A stretch of 6,125 nt of DNA from Bacteroides sp. GTDB taxonomy: Bacteria; Bacteroidota; Bacteroidia; Bacteroidales; SM23-62. A program made the translations under genes and the position numbers. The stretch spans positions 1 to 6,125 of the forward strand of contig JAUUZM010000208.1 of assembly GCA_030589965.1 (NCBI GenBank), in the 5' to 3' direction. Each line of letters begins with the position of its first letter. Positions within the stretch are counted from its first letter, which is position 1. Positions 1-6,104 of this stretch are shown here, piece by piece. The notes beneath the pieces were generated by a model. That model ran no database searches, was not told the origin of the DNA, and worked only from the letters and a program-made list of their open reading frames with translations.

Positions 1-677
1 GGCTCAAGTCGATAAATCCCCTTTTCCCCTGTGACCTCAATCCGTGTTTTTTCAAAGGACTGATTAGCTATTCCGTTATTCTTGTCAGGGTACAAATACA
101 GGGAAAAGATCCTGGGAGGTACCAAATCCTCAATATCAAGTCCAAACAGCATTGCATTCATGGGTTCCTGGTTGGCTGCATCCCGAATCTCAAAGTGAAG
201 ATGCGGACCGAAAGAATATCCGGATGTTCCTGAAAATGCTACCATCTCCCCTTTGCTAAGGGGAAAATCTTCCTTTGTTGGAAATATATTTAAAGCATGC
301 TGTTGCATATCATATTGCTTTTTCCGGACAAAATCTGATATGTCTTTTCGAAAGCGGTCCAGGTGTGCGTAAACAGTGGTATATCCACCAGGATGAGTTA
401 TATAGAGAGTGTTTCCATACCCTGCTGCTTCAACTTTAATCCTGGATATATATCCATCAGCACATGAATAAACCTTATGCCCGATAACTCCCTGGGTTTT
501 GATATCAATGCCTGCATGGAAATGATTGGATCTAAGCTCGCCAAAGTTTCCTGAAAGGTACATATCAATATCAACAGGAGGCCTGAAATAGTCATCACGA
601 AATGAATTCTGAGACCAGGTCGCAGATAGCAGGGTGAAGAACATCAGGCAGATTACAGTATTTCTTTTCAACATCAT
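1..677 (-). CDS. M23 family (LytM-type) metallopeptidase, 5' part, runs off the left edge
   Basis: Secreted zinc endopeptidase of the M23/LytM family, expected to cut peptide cross-links of peptidoglycan in the periplasm. Translated from the ATG at 677, the frame stays open for 225 residues to the window edge, so the C-terminus is missing. Residues 1-23 form a signal peptide: KR near the start, a hydrophobic core (about 8-19), then a likely cleavage near SAT-WSQ. The M23 core follows. HFHAGID supplies the HxxxD zinc ligands (H54, D58), GYGNTLYITHPGG and YAHL (H105) follow, and GPHLHFEIR supplies the HxH motif (H159, H161). All catalytic residues are present, so it should be active. Residues 110-140, between the YAHL and HxH motifs, form a charged insertion. 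Two adjacent ATGs (677 and 674) could both serve as start. It is transcribed divergently from the coiled-coil/zapA block. The family call is firm; substrate and full length are unknown. Confidence 0.9.
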   Translation of the reverse strand, partial: MMLKRNTVICLMFFTLLSATWSQNSFRDDYFRPPVDIDMYLSGNFGELRSNHFHAGIDIKTQGVIGHKVYSCADGYISRIKVEAAGYGNTLYITHPGGYTTVYAHLDRFRKDISDFVRKKQYDMQQHALNIFPTKEDFPLSKGEMVAFSGTSGYSFGPHLHFEIRDAANQEPMNAMLFGLDIEDLVPPRIFSLYLYPDKNNGIANQSFEKTRIEVTGEKGIYRLE

Positions 678-687
678 ATAGCTATTT

Positions 688-696
688 CAAAATCTA
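688..696 (-). promoter_or_regulatory. Possible -7 element for the M23 peptidase gene
   Basis: On the minus strand the sequence reads TAGATTTTG, one base longer than the Bacteroidetes -7 consensus TAnnTTTG, about 10 bases ahead of the ATG at 677. No clear TTTG/TTG -33 element is visible at the expected distance upstream, so this is a weak candidate. Confidence 0.25.
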
Positions 697-772
697 AAAA
701 TTGGCAGGTTTATGCCTTTATTGGGACTGGAAATTTCAGGACTTAAATATTTTAATTATTCCTTAACAATCT

Positions 773-780
773 TATATTTG
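773..780 (+). promoter_or_regulatory. Likely Bacteroidetes-type promoter -7 element for the coiled-coil/zapA operon
   Basis: TATATTTG matches the Bacteroidetes -7 consensus TAnnTTTG exactly. It lies 18 bases ahead of the ATG at 799, which would give a very short leader. The -33 region (about 749-753) is only T-rich, without a clear TTTG. The surrounding stretch is AT-rich, as expected of a promoter. No Shine-Dalgarno sequence precedes the ATG, which is usual for this phylum. Confidence 0.5.
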
Positions 781-798
781 TAGTAATAATTTATCAAC

Positions 799-1092
799 AT
801 GAATATAGCTCAAGCCGAACCATTCGAGCAGTTGCAGGAAAAGATTCAGAAACTGATCGGAATGTATGAGCAGGAGAGGTCGGCAAATGAGCAGCTTAGC
901 AGGGAAAGATCAGACCTGCAGGAACAGGTAAAGATGGAAAAGGAAAGATTAAAAGAAATTGAAGAAAAATATAATAAACTAAAAATTTCAAAAGCGCTGC
1001 TTGCGTCCAGTGAAGATGTACACGATGCAAAACTGAAGGTGAACAGGATGGTGCGGGAGATTGATAAATGCATTGCTCTTTTGAACAGGTGA
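799..1092 (+). CDS. Small coiled-coil protein upstream of zapA (possible ZapA/FtsZ-ring partner)
   Basis: A 97-residue protein with no enzyme motif and no signal or membrane segment, so presumably cytoplasmic. Residues 8-65 are rich in Glu, Lys, Gln and Arg, with Leu/Ile/Met at heptad-like spacing (FEQLQEKIQKLIGMY, then LQEQVKMEKERLKEIEEKYNKLK), giving a long amphipathic helix likely to form a coiled coil. A second helical part (about 76-96, LKVNRMVREIDKCIALLNR) ends the protein. It is separated from zapA by only 8 bases (zapA start at 1101), so the two are almost certainly cotranscribed. From size, architecture and position I infer a division-ring accessory role, by analogy with ZapB, the coiled-coil partner of ZapA in gammaproteobacteria. 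Homology to ZapB is not shown. The ORF is real given its promoter, tight spacing and coherent composition; the function is inference. Confidence 0.8.
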   Translation: MNIAQAEPFEQLQEKIQKLIGMYEQERSANEQLSRERSDLQEQVKMEKERLKEIEEKYNKLKISKALLASSEDVHDAKLKVNRMVREIDKCIALLNR

Positions 1093-1100
1093 GGCTAGGG

Positions 1101-1391
1101 ATGGATGATAAACTGTCAATTAGAATAAATATTGCGGACCGGTTTTATCCTTTGAAGATAGACCGGAAAGATGAAGAGAAGATCAGAAAAGCTGCCAGGT
1201 CGATAAACGAGAAGGTATTACAGTATAAACAAAGATATACCGATAAAGACACACAGGATTTTCTGGCGATGGCTGCCCTGCAATTTGTAATTAAGATAAT
1301 TGATGGGGAAGATTTTAAGGAAGATGGGGAATTACAGGATAATATCCGTAAATTGAATGCCGAAGTTGAGAGTGTATTAAACAAAGAGTAA
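1101..1391 (+). CDS. zapA: Cell division protein ZapA
   Basis: ZapA is a small cytoplasmic protein that binds and bundles FtsZ filaments at mid-cell. From the ATG at 1101 the product is 96 residues, a usual ZapA length. An N-terminal beta-rich part (KLSIRINIADRFYPLKIDR, residues 4-22) leads into helices. The family's recognisable stretch DTQDFLAMAALQFVIKI (about 50-66) begins the long C-terminal helix used for dimer and tetramer formation, which continues to the end. The frame is open further upstream to an ATG at 1068, giving 107 residues, but those 11 extra residues (MHCSFEQVRLG) overlap the preceding gene and do not resemble ZapA N-termini, so I prefer 1101. It is the second gene of the operon starting at 799 and is followed by the structured RNA region. 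The family call is confident; the start is moderately so. Confidence 0.88.
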   Translation: MDDKLSIRINIADRFYPLKIDRKDEEKIRKAARSINEKVLQYKQRYTDKDTQDFLAMAALQFVIKIIDGEDFKEDGELQDNIRKLNAEVESVLNKE

Positions 1392-1420
1392 GATAACGTT
1401 CTTTAACATACAAGAAATTT

Positions 1421-1622
1421 ACCCGCATTGTTTCTTCAATTATTTTTGGAACTCAACATTAATCAAATTGGAGCAAAGCTCAACTTGATCTAGATCAGGC
1501 CTCAGCTTCCCGGTTCGCCGGGAGGACCCATACCGGGCAGAGGAAGAACGAAATCAGGTGGCCGCTCCACCCATGTTTAACAGGGGTTTTATAAAGTCTT
1601 GAAGGAGCGTGCGGGTTTTTTT
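1421..1622 (+). ncRNA. ssrS: Probable 6S RNA (ssrS) between zapA and rny
   Basis: 6S RNA is a global regulator of about 180-200 nt that mimics an open promoter and sequesters the housekeeping RNA polymerase holoenzyme. This stretch has no ORF but closes on itself like a 6S RNA. ACCCGCA (1421-1427) pairs perfectly with TGCGGGT (1610-1616), and CTTCAA (1434-1439) with TTGAAG (1599-1604). A large unpaired central region follows, then an upper arm: ACTTGAT (1483-1489) with ATCAGGT (1553-1559), CCTC (1500-1503) with GAGG (1540-1543), and the hairpin CTTCCCGG-TTCG-CCGGGAGG (1506-1525). Seven Ts (1616-1622) end it, as in an intrinsic terminator. The length of about 196-202 nt fits. In E. coli ssrS also lies directly after zapA, and I recall the zapA-6S-rny order in Bacteroidetes. 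No clear promoter is visible, so the 5' end is approximate. The alternative is a structured leader of rny. Confidence 0.68.
1604..1622 (+). terminator. Intrinsic termination site at the 3' end of the 6S-like RNA
   Basis: A run of seven Ts (1616-1622) directly follows GGAGCG and TGCGGG. Two pairings can supply the stem: the long-range closing stem 1421-1427 with 1610-1616, or the local hairpin CGCTCC (1563-1568) with GGAGCG (1604-1609). The former ends exactly at the T-run, the arrangement expected for 6S RNA termination. Some readthrough into rny is possible, since its ATG is only 25 bases further on. Confidence 0.5.
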
Positions 1623-1647
1623 ATATATATAACTAAACTTTAACCAT

Positions 1648-3192
1648 ATGGAAAGTAATATATTACTGATTATAACGGCTCTTGTAGCCCTTATAAGCGG
1701 GGCTGTGGTTATGTACATGGTGTATCAGGCCATGCAGCGTAAGAAGAGTTCCAATATCATTAAGGAAGCAGAAGCAGAAGCCGAGGTATTGAAAAAGGAC
1801 AAGATATTACAGGCAAAAGAGAAGTTTTTGCAATTGAAGTCTGAGCATGAGAAGATGATCAATGAAAAGAACCAGCGGGTACTTACAGCCGAAAACCGAC
1901 TGAAACAAAGGGAAGGAACCATATCTCAAAAATTCGAAGAGATTCAGAGGAAAAGTAAGGATGTTGATACCATCCGGGAGAATCTCTCCCAGCAGGTGGA
2001 GATCATAGAAAAGAAAAAGGAAGAGCTTGAAAAACATCATATTCGCCAGGTAGAGCAACTGGAAGCCTTATCTGGACTGTCTGCAGAAGATGCCAAGCAG
2101 GAACTTGTGGAATCCCTTAAGGAGGATGCCAAGGCTGCAGCGATGTCATCTATCAATGAAATAGTTGATGAGGCAAAGATGACGGCTAACCGTGAAGCTA
2201 AAAAGATAGTAGTAGAAAGTATTCAAAGGGTCGCAACCGAAACAGCCATTGAAAATTCTGTCACCGTATTTAATATTGATAATGACGAGATCAAGGGCAG
2301 GATCATCGGCAGGGAAGGAAGAAATATCCGTGCTCTTGAAGCAGCTACCGGAATTGAGATCATTGTTGATGATACCCCCGAAGCGATTATTTTATCAGGT
2401 TTTGATCCCGTTCGCCGGGAAATTGCCCGCCTGGCTCTTCACCAACTTGTTACAGATGGTAGGATACACCCTGCCAGGATTGAAGAAGTGGTGAATAAGA
2501 CCCGCAAACAGATTGAGGAAGAGATTGTTGAGGTAGGTAAACGTACCGTTATAGACCTGGGTATCCATGGCATCCATCCCGAGCTTATCAGGCTTGTTGG
2601 AAAAATGAAATACCGTTCCTCATACGGTCAGAATCTGCTACAGCATTCCAGGGAAGTAGCTAATCTTTGTGCTATTATGGCTTCTGAACTTGGACTCAAC
2701 TCCAAGCTGGCCAAGAGGGCAGGACTACTTCACGATATTGGCAAGGTACCTGATGATGAGCCGGAGATTCCTCATGCTGTGCTGGGTATGAAACTGGCAG
2801 AAAAATTCAATGAGAAATCTGAAGTAAGCAATGCCATCGGTTCCCACCATGACGAAGTTGAAATGACAACACTGCTTGCACCCATTGTGCAGGTTTGTGA
2901 TGCTATTTCCGGTGCACGTCCGGGAGCCAGACGGGAGATAGTCGAGTCCTATATCAAAAGACTTAAGGACCTGGAAGCCCTGGCACTTTCTTATCCTGGC
3001 GTCTCAAAAACTTATGCTATTCAAGCCGGCCGTGAATTAAGGGTCATAGTAGGGAGTGAGAAAGTCTCAGATAAAGATGCTGAAAGCCTGTCCTACGATA
3101 TCGCAAAGAAGATCCAGGATGAGATGACCTATCCCGGACAGGTGAAAATAACGGTAATCAGGGAAACACGGGCTGTAAGCTATGCAAAATAG
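1648..3192 (+). CDS. rny: Ribonuclease Y (membrane-anchored endoribonuclease)
   Basis: RNase Y is a membrane-bound endonuclease that starts mRNA decay and processing. The 514 residues match the usual length (about 510-520), and all domains are in order. An N-terminal transmembrane segment (about 5-27) comes first. A long charged coiled coil (about 30-190) follows, with the recognisable stretch AEDAKQELVESLKEDAK. The KH RNA-binding domain (about 204-270) carries IKGRIIGREGRNIRALE with its GREG loop (221-224) and the family's DDTPEAIILSGFDPVRREIAR stretch. The HD phosphohydrolase domain (about 325-430) has H333, the H362-D363 pair in LLHDIGK, H400/H401-D402 and D418, so metal binding looks intact. 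The start at 1648 places the membrane helix at the N-terminus and has no Shine-Dalgarno, normal for this phylum. It follows the 6S-like RNA by 25 bases. Its last 11 bases overlap the next gene's start. Confidence 0.97.
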   Translation: MESNILLIITALVALISGAVVMYMVYQAMQRKKSSNIIKEAEAEAEVLKKDKILQAKEKFLQLKSEHEKMINEKNQRVLTAENRLKQREGTISQKFEEIQRKSKDVDTIRENLSQQVEIIEKKKEELEKHHIRQVEQLEALSGLSAEDAKQELVESLKEDAKAAAMSSINEIVDEAKMTANREAKKIVVESIQRVATETAIENSVTVFNIDNDEIKGRIIGREGRNIRALEAATGIEIIVDDTPEAIILSGFDPVRREIARLALHQLVTDGRIHPARIEEVVNKTRKQIEEEIVEVGKRTVIDLGIHGIHPELIRLVGKMKYRSSYGQNLLQHSREVANLCAIMASELGLNSKLAKRAGLLHDIGKVPDDEPEIPHAVLGMKLAEKFNEKSEVSNAIGSHHDEVEMTTLLAPIVQVCDAISGARPGARREIVESYIKRLKDLEALALSYPGVSKTYAIQAGRELRVIVGSEKVSDKDAESLSYDIAKKIQDEMTYPGQVKITVIRETRAVSYAK

Positions 3193-4252
3193 AGTAAAGG
3201 GTAAAAAGATTCTGGTTACGGGGACGGCGGGATTTATCGGTTTTCACCTGGCAAATGCTTTGCTGGAGGTTGGTGCCGAGGTAGTCGGATTGGATAATAT
3301 TAATGATTATTATGACCTGGACTTAAAATATGCCAGGCTTTCCAGCTGTGGGATTCCGCAGGATCAGATCGCTTATAATAAACTGGTTCAGAGCAGTGAG
3401 AAGGAGAATTACAGGTTTATAAAAATGGACCTGGAAGATAAGGAAAAGCTTCTGGCACTTTTTGCCCGGGAAAAGTTTAATATGGTTGTGAACCTGGCCG
3501 CCCAGGCTGGTGTCAGGTATAGCTTTACCCATCCCGATGCTTATATTGGCAGTAATGTTACCGGATTCTTAAACATCCTGGAGTCATGTCGTAATCACCC
3601 GGTGGAACACCTGGTATATGCCAGTACCTCAAGCGTCTATGGTTTGAATGAGAATATGCCATTTTCTGTCCATCAGAATGTGGATCACCCTGCAAGTCTG
3701 TATGCTGCCAGTAAGAAAAGCAATGAATTGATGGCTCATTCCTATAGCCATTTATTTAATATTCCGGTAACCGGACTCAGGTTCTTTACCGTTTACGGTC
3801 CCTGGGGCAGACCGGATATGGCCCTTTTCATCTTTGCGAAAGCCATCCTGGCAGGAGAAGCGATAAATGTTCATAATGAAGGCCGGATGGAGCGTGATTT
3901 TACCTATGTGGACGATATCGTTGAGGGTGTAGTCAGGATATGCGGATCACCGGCAAAACCTGCAGGGGAGGGGGAATCGGTTTCTGACCCAGCGTTCTCC
4001 TCTGCTCCATACCGCATCTATAATATAGGTAACAGCAAGCCGGTAAAATTGATGGATTTTATCAAGGGCATTGAAGAGGAGCTTGGTAAAAAGGCAAAGA
4101 TGAATTTTATTCCCATTCAACCCGGGGAAGTGGAAAAGACCTGGGCAGATGTGAGTGACCTGGCCAAGCATTTTGATTATACCCCCGACACATCAATCCG
4201 GGAGGGAGTAAACAGGTTTCTAAGCTGGTACAGGGAATTCTACAAAGCTTAG
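3182..4252 (+). CDS. NAD-dependent epimerase, probably UDP-glucuronate 4-epimerase family
   Basis: Extended short-chain dehydrogenase/reductase acting on nucleotide sugars, most like the UDP-glucuronate 4-epimerase (CapI/LpsL) group that makes UDP-galacturonate for capsule or LPS. The 356-residue length fits. The NAD-binding Rossmann motif GTAGFIG (14-20) follows a beta strand, with D38 in GLDNIND to bind the NAD ribose. The catalytic triad is T149 (in YASTSSVYG), Y174 and K178 (YAASK). Substrate-side signatures RFFTVYGPWGRPDMALFIFAKAI (200-222) and RMERDFTYVDDIVEGV (235-250) are typical of this subgroup. The Pro/Ser-rich loop before APYRIYNIGN (about 257-283) is also seen in relatives. The ATG lies inside the end of rny (11-base overlap), suggesting translational coupling. 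Family is firm. The exact sugar (UDP-GlcA or UDP-Glc/GlcNAc) cannot be fixed from sequence alone. Confidence 0.88.
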   Translation: MQNRVKGKKILVTGTAGFIGFHLANALLEVGAEVVGLDNINDYYDLDLKYARLSSCGIPQDQIAYNKLVQSSEKENYRFIKMDLEDKEKLLALFAREKFNMVVNLAAQAGVRYSFTHPDAYIGSNVTGFLNILESCRNHPVEHLVYASTSSVYGLNENMPFSVHQNVDHPASLYAASKKSNELMAHSYSHLFNIPVTGLRFFTVYGPWGRPDMALFIFAKAILAGEAINVHNEGRMERDFTYVDDIVEGVVRICGSPAKPAGEGESVSDPAFSSAPYRIYNIGNSKPVKLMDFIKGIEEELGKKAKMNFIPIQPGEVEKTWADVSDLAKHFDYTPDTSIREGVNRFLSWYREFYKA

Positions 4253-4274
4253 CTGACAGATAGTCCTTTTAAAT

Positions 4275-5162
4275 TCAGGTTCTGTCTGATCCGGTAAGAA
4301 TCTTTAAAACCCCTTCAAAATGTTCTGCTTTCTCACGATAGCCTGATTTATGGTAGGCATTAATCAGGTTGTGAAGAATCCTGACAATAATATCCGGGTT
4401 ACTGCAGGAGGTAAAGTATGAGGGCTGTATTTCTATATTTTGTTGTTTGAGAAAATATTCAATCTCTTTACGACCCAGAACGCTACCTTTATTATAGGGA
4501 TTAATATAAAACAGAATGTTCTCTGTTACCTCATCAAAATTCTCTCCGCTGTGCATTTCATCCTCGTATGCAAGTATGAAATTCCTGGGCAGGTTTACCC
4601 CGTATACAGGTAATCCAAGTCTTTGTGCGACAATAGAATAAAGGACTGCCAGGGAAATAGGATTACCTTTTCTTGTTTCAAGTACCTGGTTAATAAATGA
4701 GTTTTGGGGACTGTAAAAATTCTTTGTGTTCCTGCTGAAGCCGTTTACCTCAAATAATATATGATTCAGAATCCTGACCTTCTCAAGTGCGGTAAGATTA
4801 TTATTCAATTCAAGCCAAACATCTTTGAAAATCTTATCCAGAGGTTTCTCAAGATCCTCCAGTGTCAGGTCCGGGTATTGGTACCTGGCAATAATATAAG
4901 CACCTTTCAGCAGATCGGAAGCGCCGGTACTGAGCCATTTTCTAAGCAATTCATCCGTACTCTTGAACTGGATATCCTGGATCAGATTCATCAGCTTATC
5001 CTGGTAATCAGAGTCCAGTGACCCCTCCCAGGCTGCTTCCAGGTCGGGTAGTATATTGCTGCCCTGATCCATCAGGTTTTGTGTAACCGTCTGGTTTACC
5101 ACAGCATTGGGATCATCCAATAACTGGATCAATGCATGTATTTCTTCTTTGCTTATCATCAT
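4275..5162 (-). CDS. SirB1-like transglutaminase-fold protein with C-terminal TPR-like helices, probably non-catalytic
   Basis: A 295-residue cytoplasmic protein with no signal peptide. Residues 1-90 are helical and HEAT-like (a helix pair around LIQLLDDPNAVVNQTVTQNL and the following DLEAAWE). Residues about 100-240 match the transglutaminase-like core of the SirB1 family, with RKGNPISLAVLYSIVAQRLGLPVYGVNLP (164-192) and FYINPYNKGSVLGRKEIEYFL (218-238). Residues about 255-289 (IIVRILHNLINAYHKSGYREKAEHFEGVLKI) look like a TPR helix pair. Where active transglutaminase-fold enzymes have Cys, His and Asp, this protein seems to have Ser/Pro near 169-170, N194 in LPRNF, and N221 in INP, so catalysis is unlikely. 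It begins 10 bases after the phosphorylase stop and is convergent with the epimerase. Biological role is unknown; SirB1 relatives are poorly characterised. Start is ATG 5162, or the adjacent ATG at 5159. Confidence 0.8.
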   Translation of the reverse strand: MMISKEEIHALIQLLDDPNAVVNQTVTQNLMDQGSNILPDLEAAWEGSLDSDYQDKLMNLIQDIQFKSTDELLRKWLSTGASDLLKGAYIIARYQYPDLTLEDLEKPLDKIFKDVWLELNNNLTALEKVRILNHILFEVNGFSRNTKNFYSPQNSFINQVLETRKGNPISLAVLYSIVAQRLGLPVYGVNLPRNFILAYEDEMHSGENFDEVTENILFYINPYNKGSVLGRKEIEYFLKQQNIEIQPSYFTSCSNPDIIVRILHNLINAYHKSGYREKAEHFEGVLKILTGSDRT

Positions 5163-5172
5163 ATAGGCCAGA

Positions 5173-6039
5173 TTAAGTTATATGGTCCAGGGTGAATTTA
5201 ATTAATTTGCGGACACTTGCTTTATGATCATCCGTAAATTCCATGGTTGCCCGGTTTGCTATCATCGTGCATAAACATGCTGCCTCGTGTCCCAGTAATC
5301 GTGACAATCCAAAAAGGGCGGAGCTTTCCATTTCATAATTCATTATCCGTAAAGTCCCGTAACGAAAACTTTCCAGCTTATCATTAAGACTCATATCAAG
5401 GGGCTCCAGGCGTATTTTTCTTCCCTGCGGACCATAAAATCCGGGTGCTGAGATAGTAATACCGGAATGCAGATCTTTGGGAAATAACTCAAATAATTCA
5501 TCCGAAGAAGCAACAAAATAAGGATCGGGGAGGCTGGGATCCCAATTTGTGTGCTTCTTGAATGCTTTTTCCATTGAAAGATCGGCTACCTCATTTCGCC
5601 GGGCATAGAAATTCAGAACGCTATCAAATCCGGCAGCATACCTGCTCAATATAAAACTATTTATAGGAACATCCTTTTGGAGTCCCCCTGTGGTACCAAT
5701 CCTCACCAACCTCAGCTTACGGTGATCAGGTTTTAATACACGGTTTTTCAGATCGATATTAACCAGGGCATCAAGCTCATTCAGGACAATATCTATATTA
5801 TCCGTACCAATTCCGGTGGACAAAACCGTCAGACGCATGTTTTTGTACCTGCCGGTATGGGTGTGAAATTCCCTGTTGGCGATTCGCAGTTCCACCGAAT
5901 CAAAAAAAGAGGAAACGATTTCCACCCGATTAGGATCCCCAACAAGTATGATGGTATCAGCAATTTGTTCCGGGAACAGCTGTAAATGAAAGATGCTTCC
6001 ATCCGGATTAAGAATGAGTTCTGAAGGTTTTAATTCCAT
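5173..6039 (-). CDS. Nucleoside phosphorylase (purine/uridine phosphorylase family)
   Basis: Enzyme of the PNP/UDP phosphorylase superfamily, which splits nucleosides with phosphate into base and ribose-1-phosphate for salvage. From the ATG at 6039 the product is 288 residues. It begins MELKPSELILNPDGSIFHL, like Bacteroidetes homologues I recall. Family motifs are GDPNR (34-38, phosphate binding), STGIGTDN (74-81), VRIGTTGGLQ (112-121, phosphate/base site) and MNYEMESSALFGL (233-245, with the ribose-binding E236-M237-E238). The 250-275 region (HEAACLCTMIANR) is also typical. The frame continues upstream to ATGs at 6057, 6054 and 6099. The 20 extra residues from 6099 do not look native, and that start lies upstream of the promoter-like -7 element at 6077-6083, so I reject it; 6057 and 6054 remain possible. 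It is the first gene of an operon with the SirB1-like gene. Whether it prefers uridine or purine nucleosides is not decided here. Confidence 0.92.
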   Translation of the reverse strand: MELKPSELILNPDGSIFHLQLFPEQIADTIILVGDPNRVEIVSSFFDSVELRIANREFHTHTGRYKNMRLTVLSTGIGTDNIDIVLNELDALVNIDLKNRVLKPDHRKLRLVRIGTTGGLQKDVPINSFILSRYAAGFDSVLNFYARRNEVADLSMEKAFKKHTNWDPSLPDPYFVASSDELFELFPKDLHSGITISAPGFYGPQGRKIRLEPLDMSLNDKLESFRYGTLRIMNYEMESSALFGLSRLLGHEAACLCTMIANRATMEFTDDHKASVRKLIKFTLDHIT

Positions 6040-6076
6040 ACCGTAAAAAAACATCATTATTTCATCCCTGTGCTGA

Positions 6077-6104
6077 CAAAATAGTATATTTTTACACAAC
6101 CAAA
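6077..6104 (-). promoter_or_regulatory. Candidate Bacteroidetes-type promoter for the phosphorylase operon
   Basis: Read on the minus strand, TTTG (6104-6101) is followed after 17 bases by TATTTTG (6083-6077). This resembles the Bacteroidetes pair TTTG ... TAnnTTTG, with the -7 element one base shorter and the spacing slightly tight. Transcription would begin near 6070, about 30 bases ahead of the chosen ATG at 6039. That is downstream of the ATG at 6099, which helps reject the longest reading of the gene. Confidence 0.45.

Noticed and set aside
398..598. Minus-strand ORF of 66 residues
   Set aside because: It overlaps, in another frame of the same strand, the M23 peptidase, whose catalytic motifs (HxxxD, HxH) are all in frame. 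It is a shadow.
1365..1420. Promoter for the 6S-like RNA
   Set aside because: TTG at 1366-1368 and AT-rich stretches near 1389-1410 are present, but none gives a convincing TAnnTTTG at a fitting distance. I do not annotate one.
1725..2577. Several ORFs on both strands inside rny
   Set aside because: They lie opposite or out of frame with an intact RNase Y that carries every domain. Their compositions (Phe/Ser/Leu-rich) are typical of antisense shadows.
3950..4015. Pro/Gly/Ser-rich segment in the epimerase that looked like an insertion
   Set aside because: Members of the UDP-glucuronate 4-epimerase group commonly have a Pro/Ser-rich variable loop just before the APYRIYNIGN stretch, so it is normal for the family.
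4255..4286. Possible bidirectional terminator between the convergent genes (GACAGA 4255-4260 with TCTGTC 4281-4286)
   Set aside because: The stem is only 6 bp with a 20-base loop, low in GC, overlaps the end of the minus-strand gene, and has no T-run after it on either strand.
4761..5021. Plus-strand ORF of 86 residues
   Set aside because: It is antisense to the SirB1-like gene, with no promoter, no start context and no recognisable protein features.
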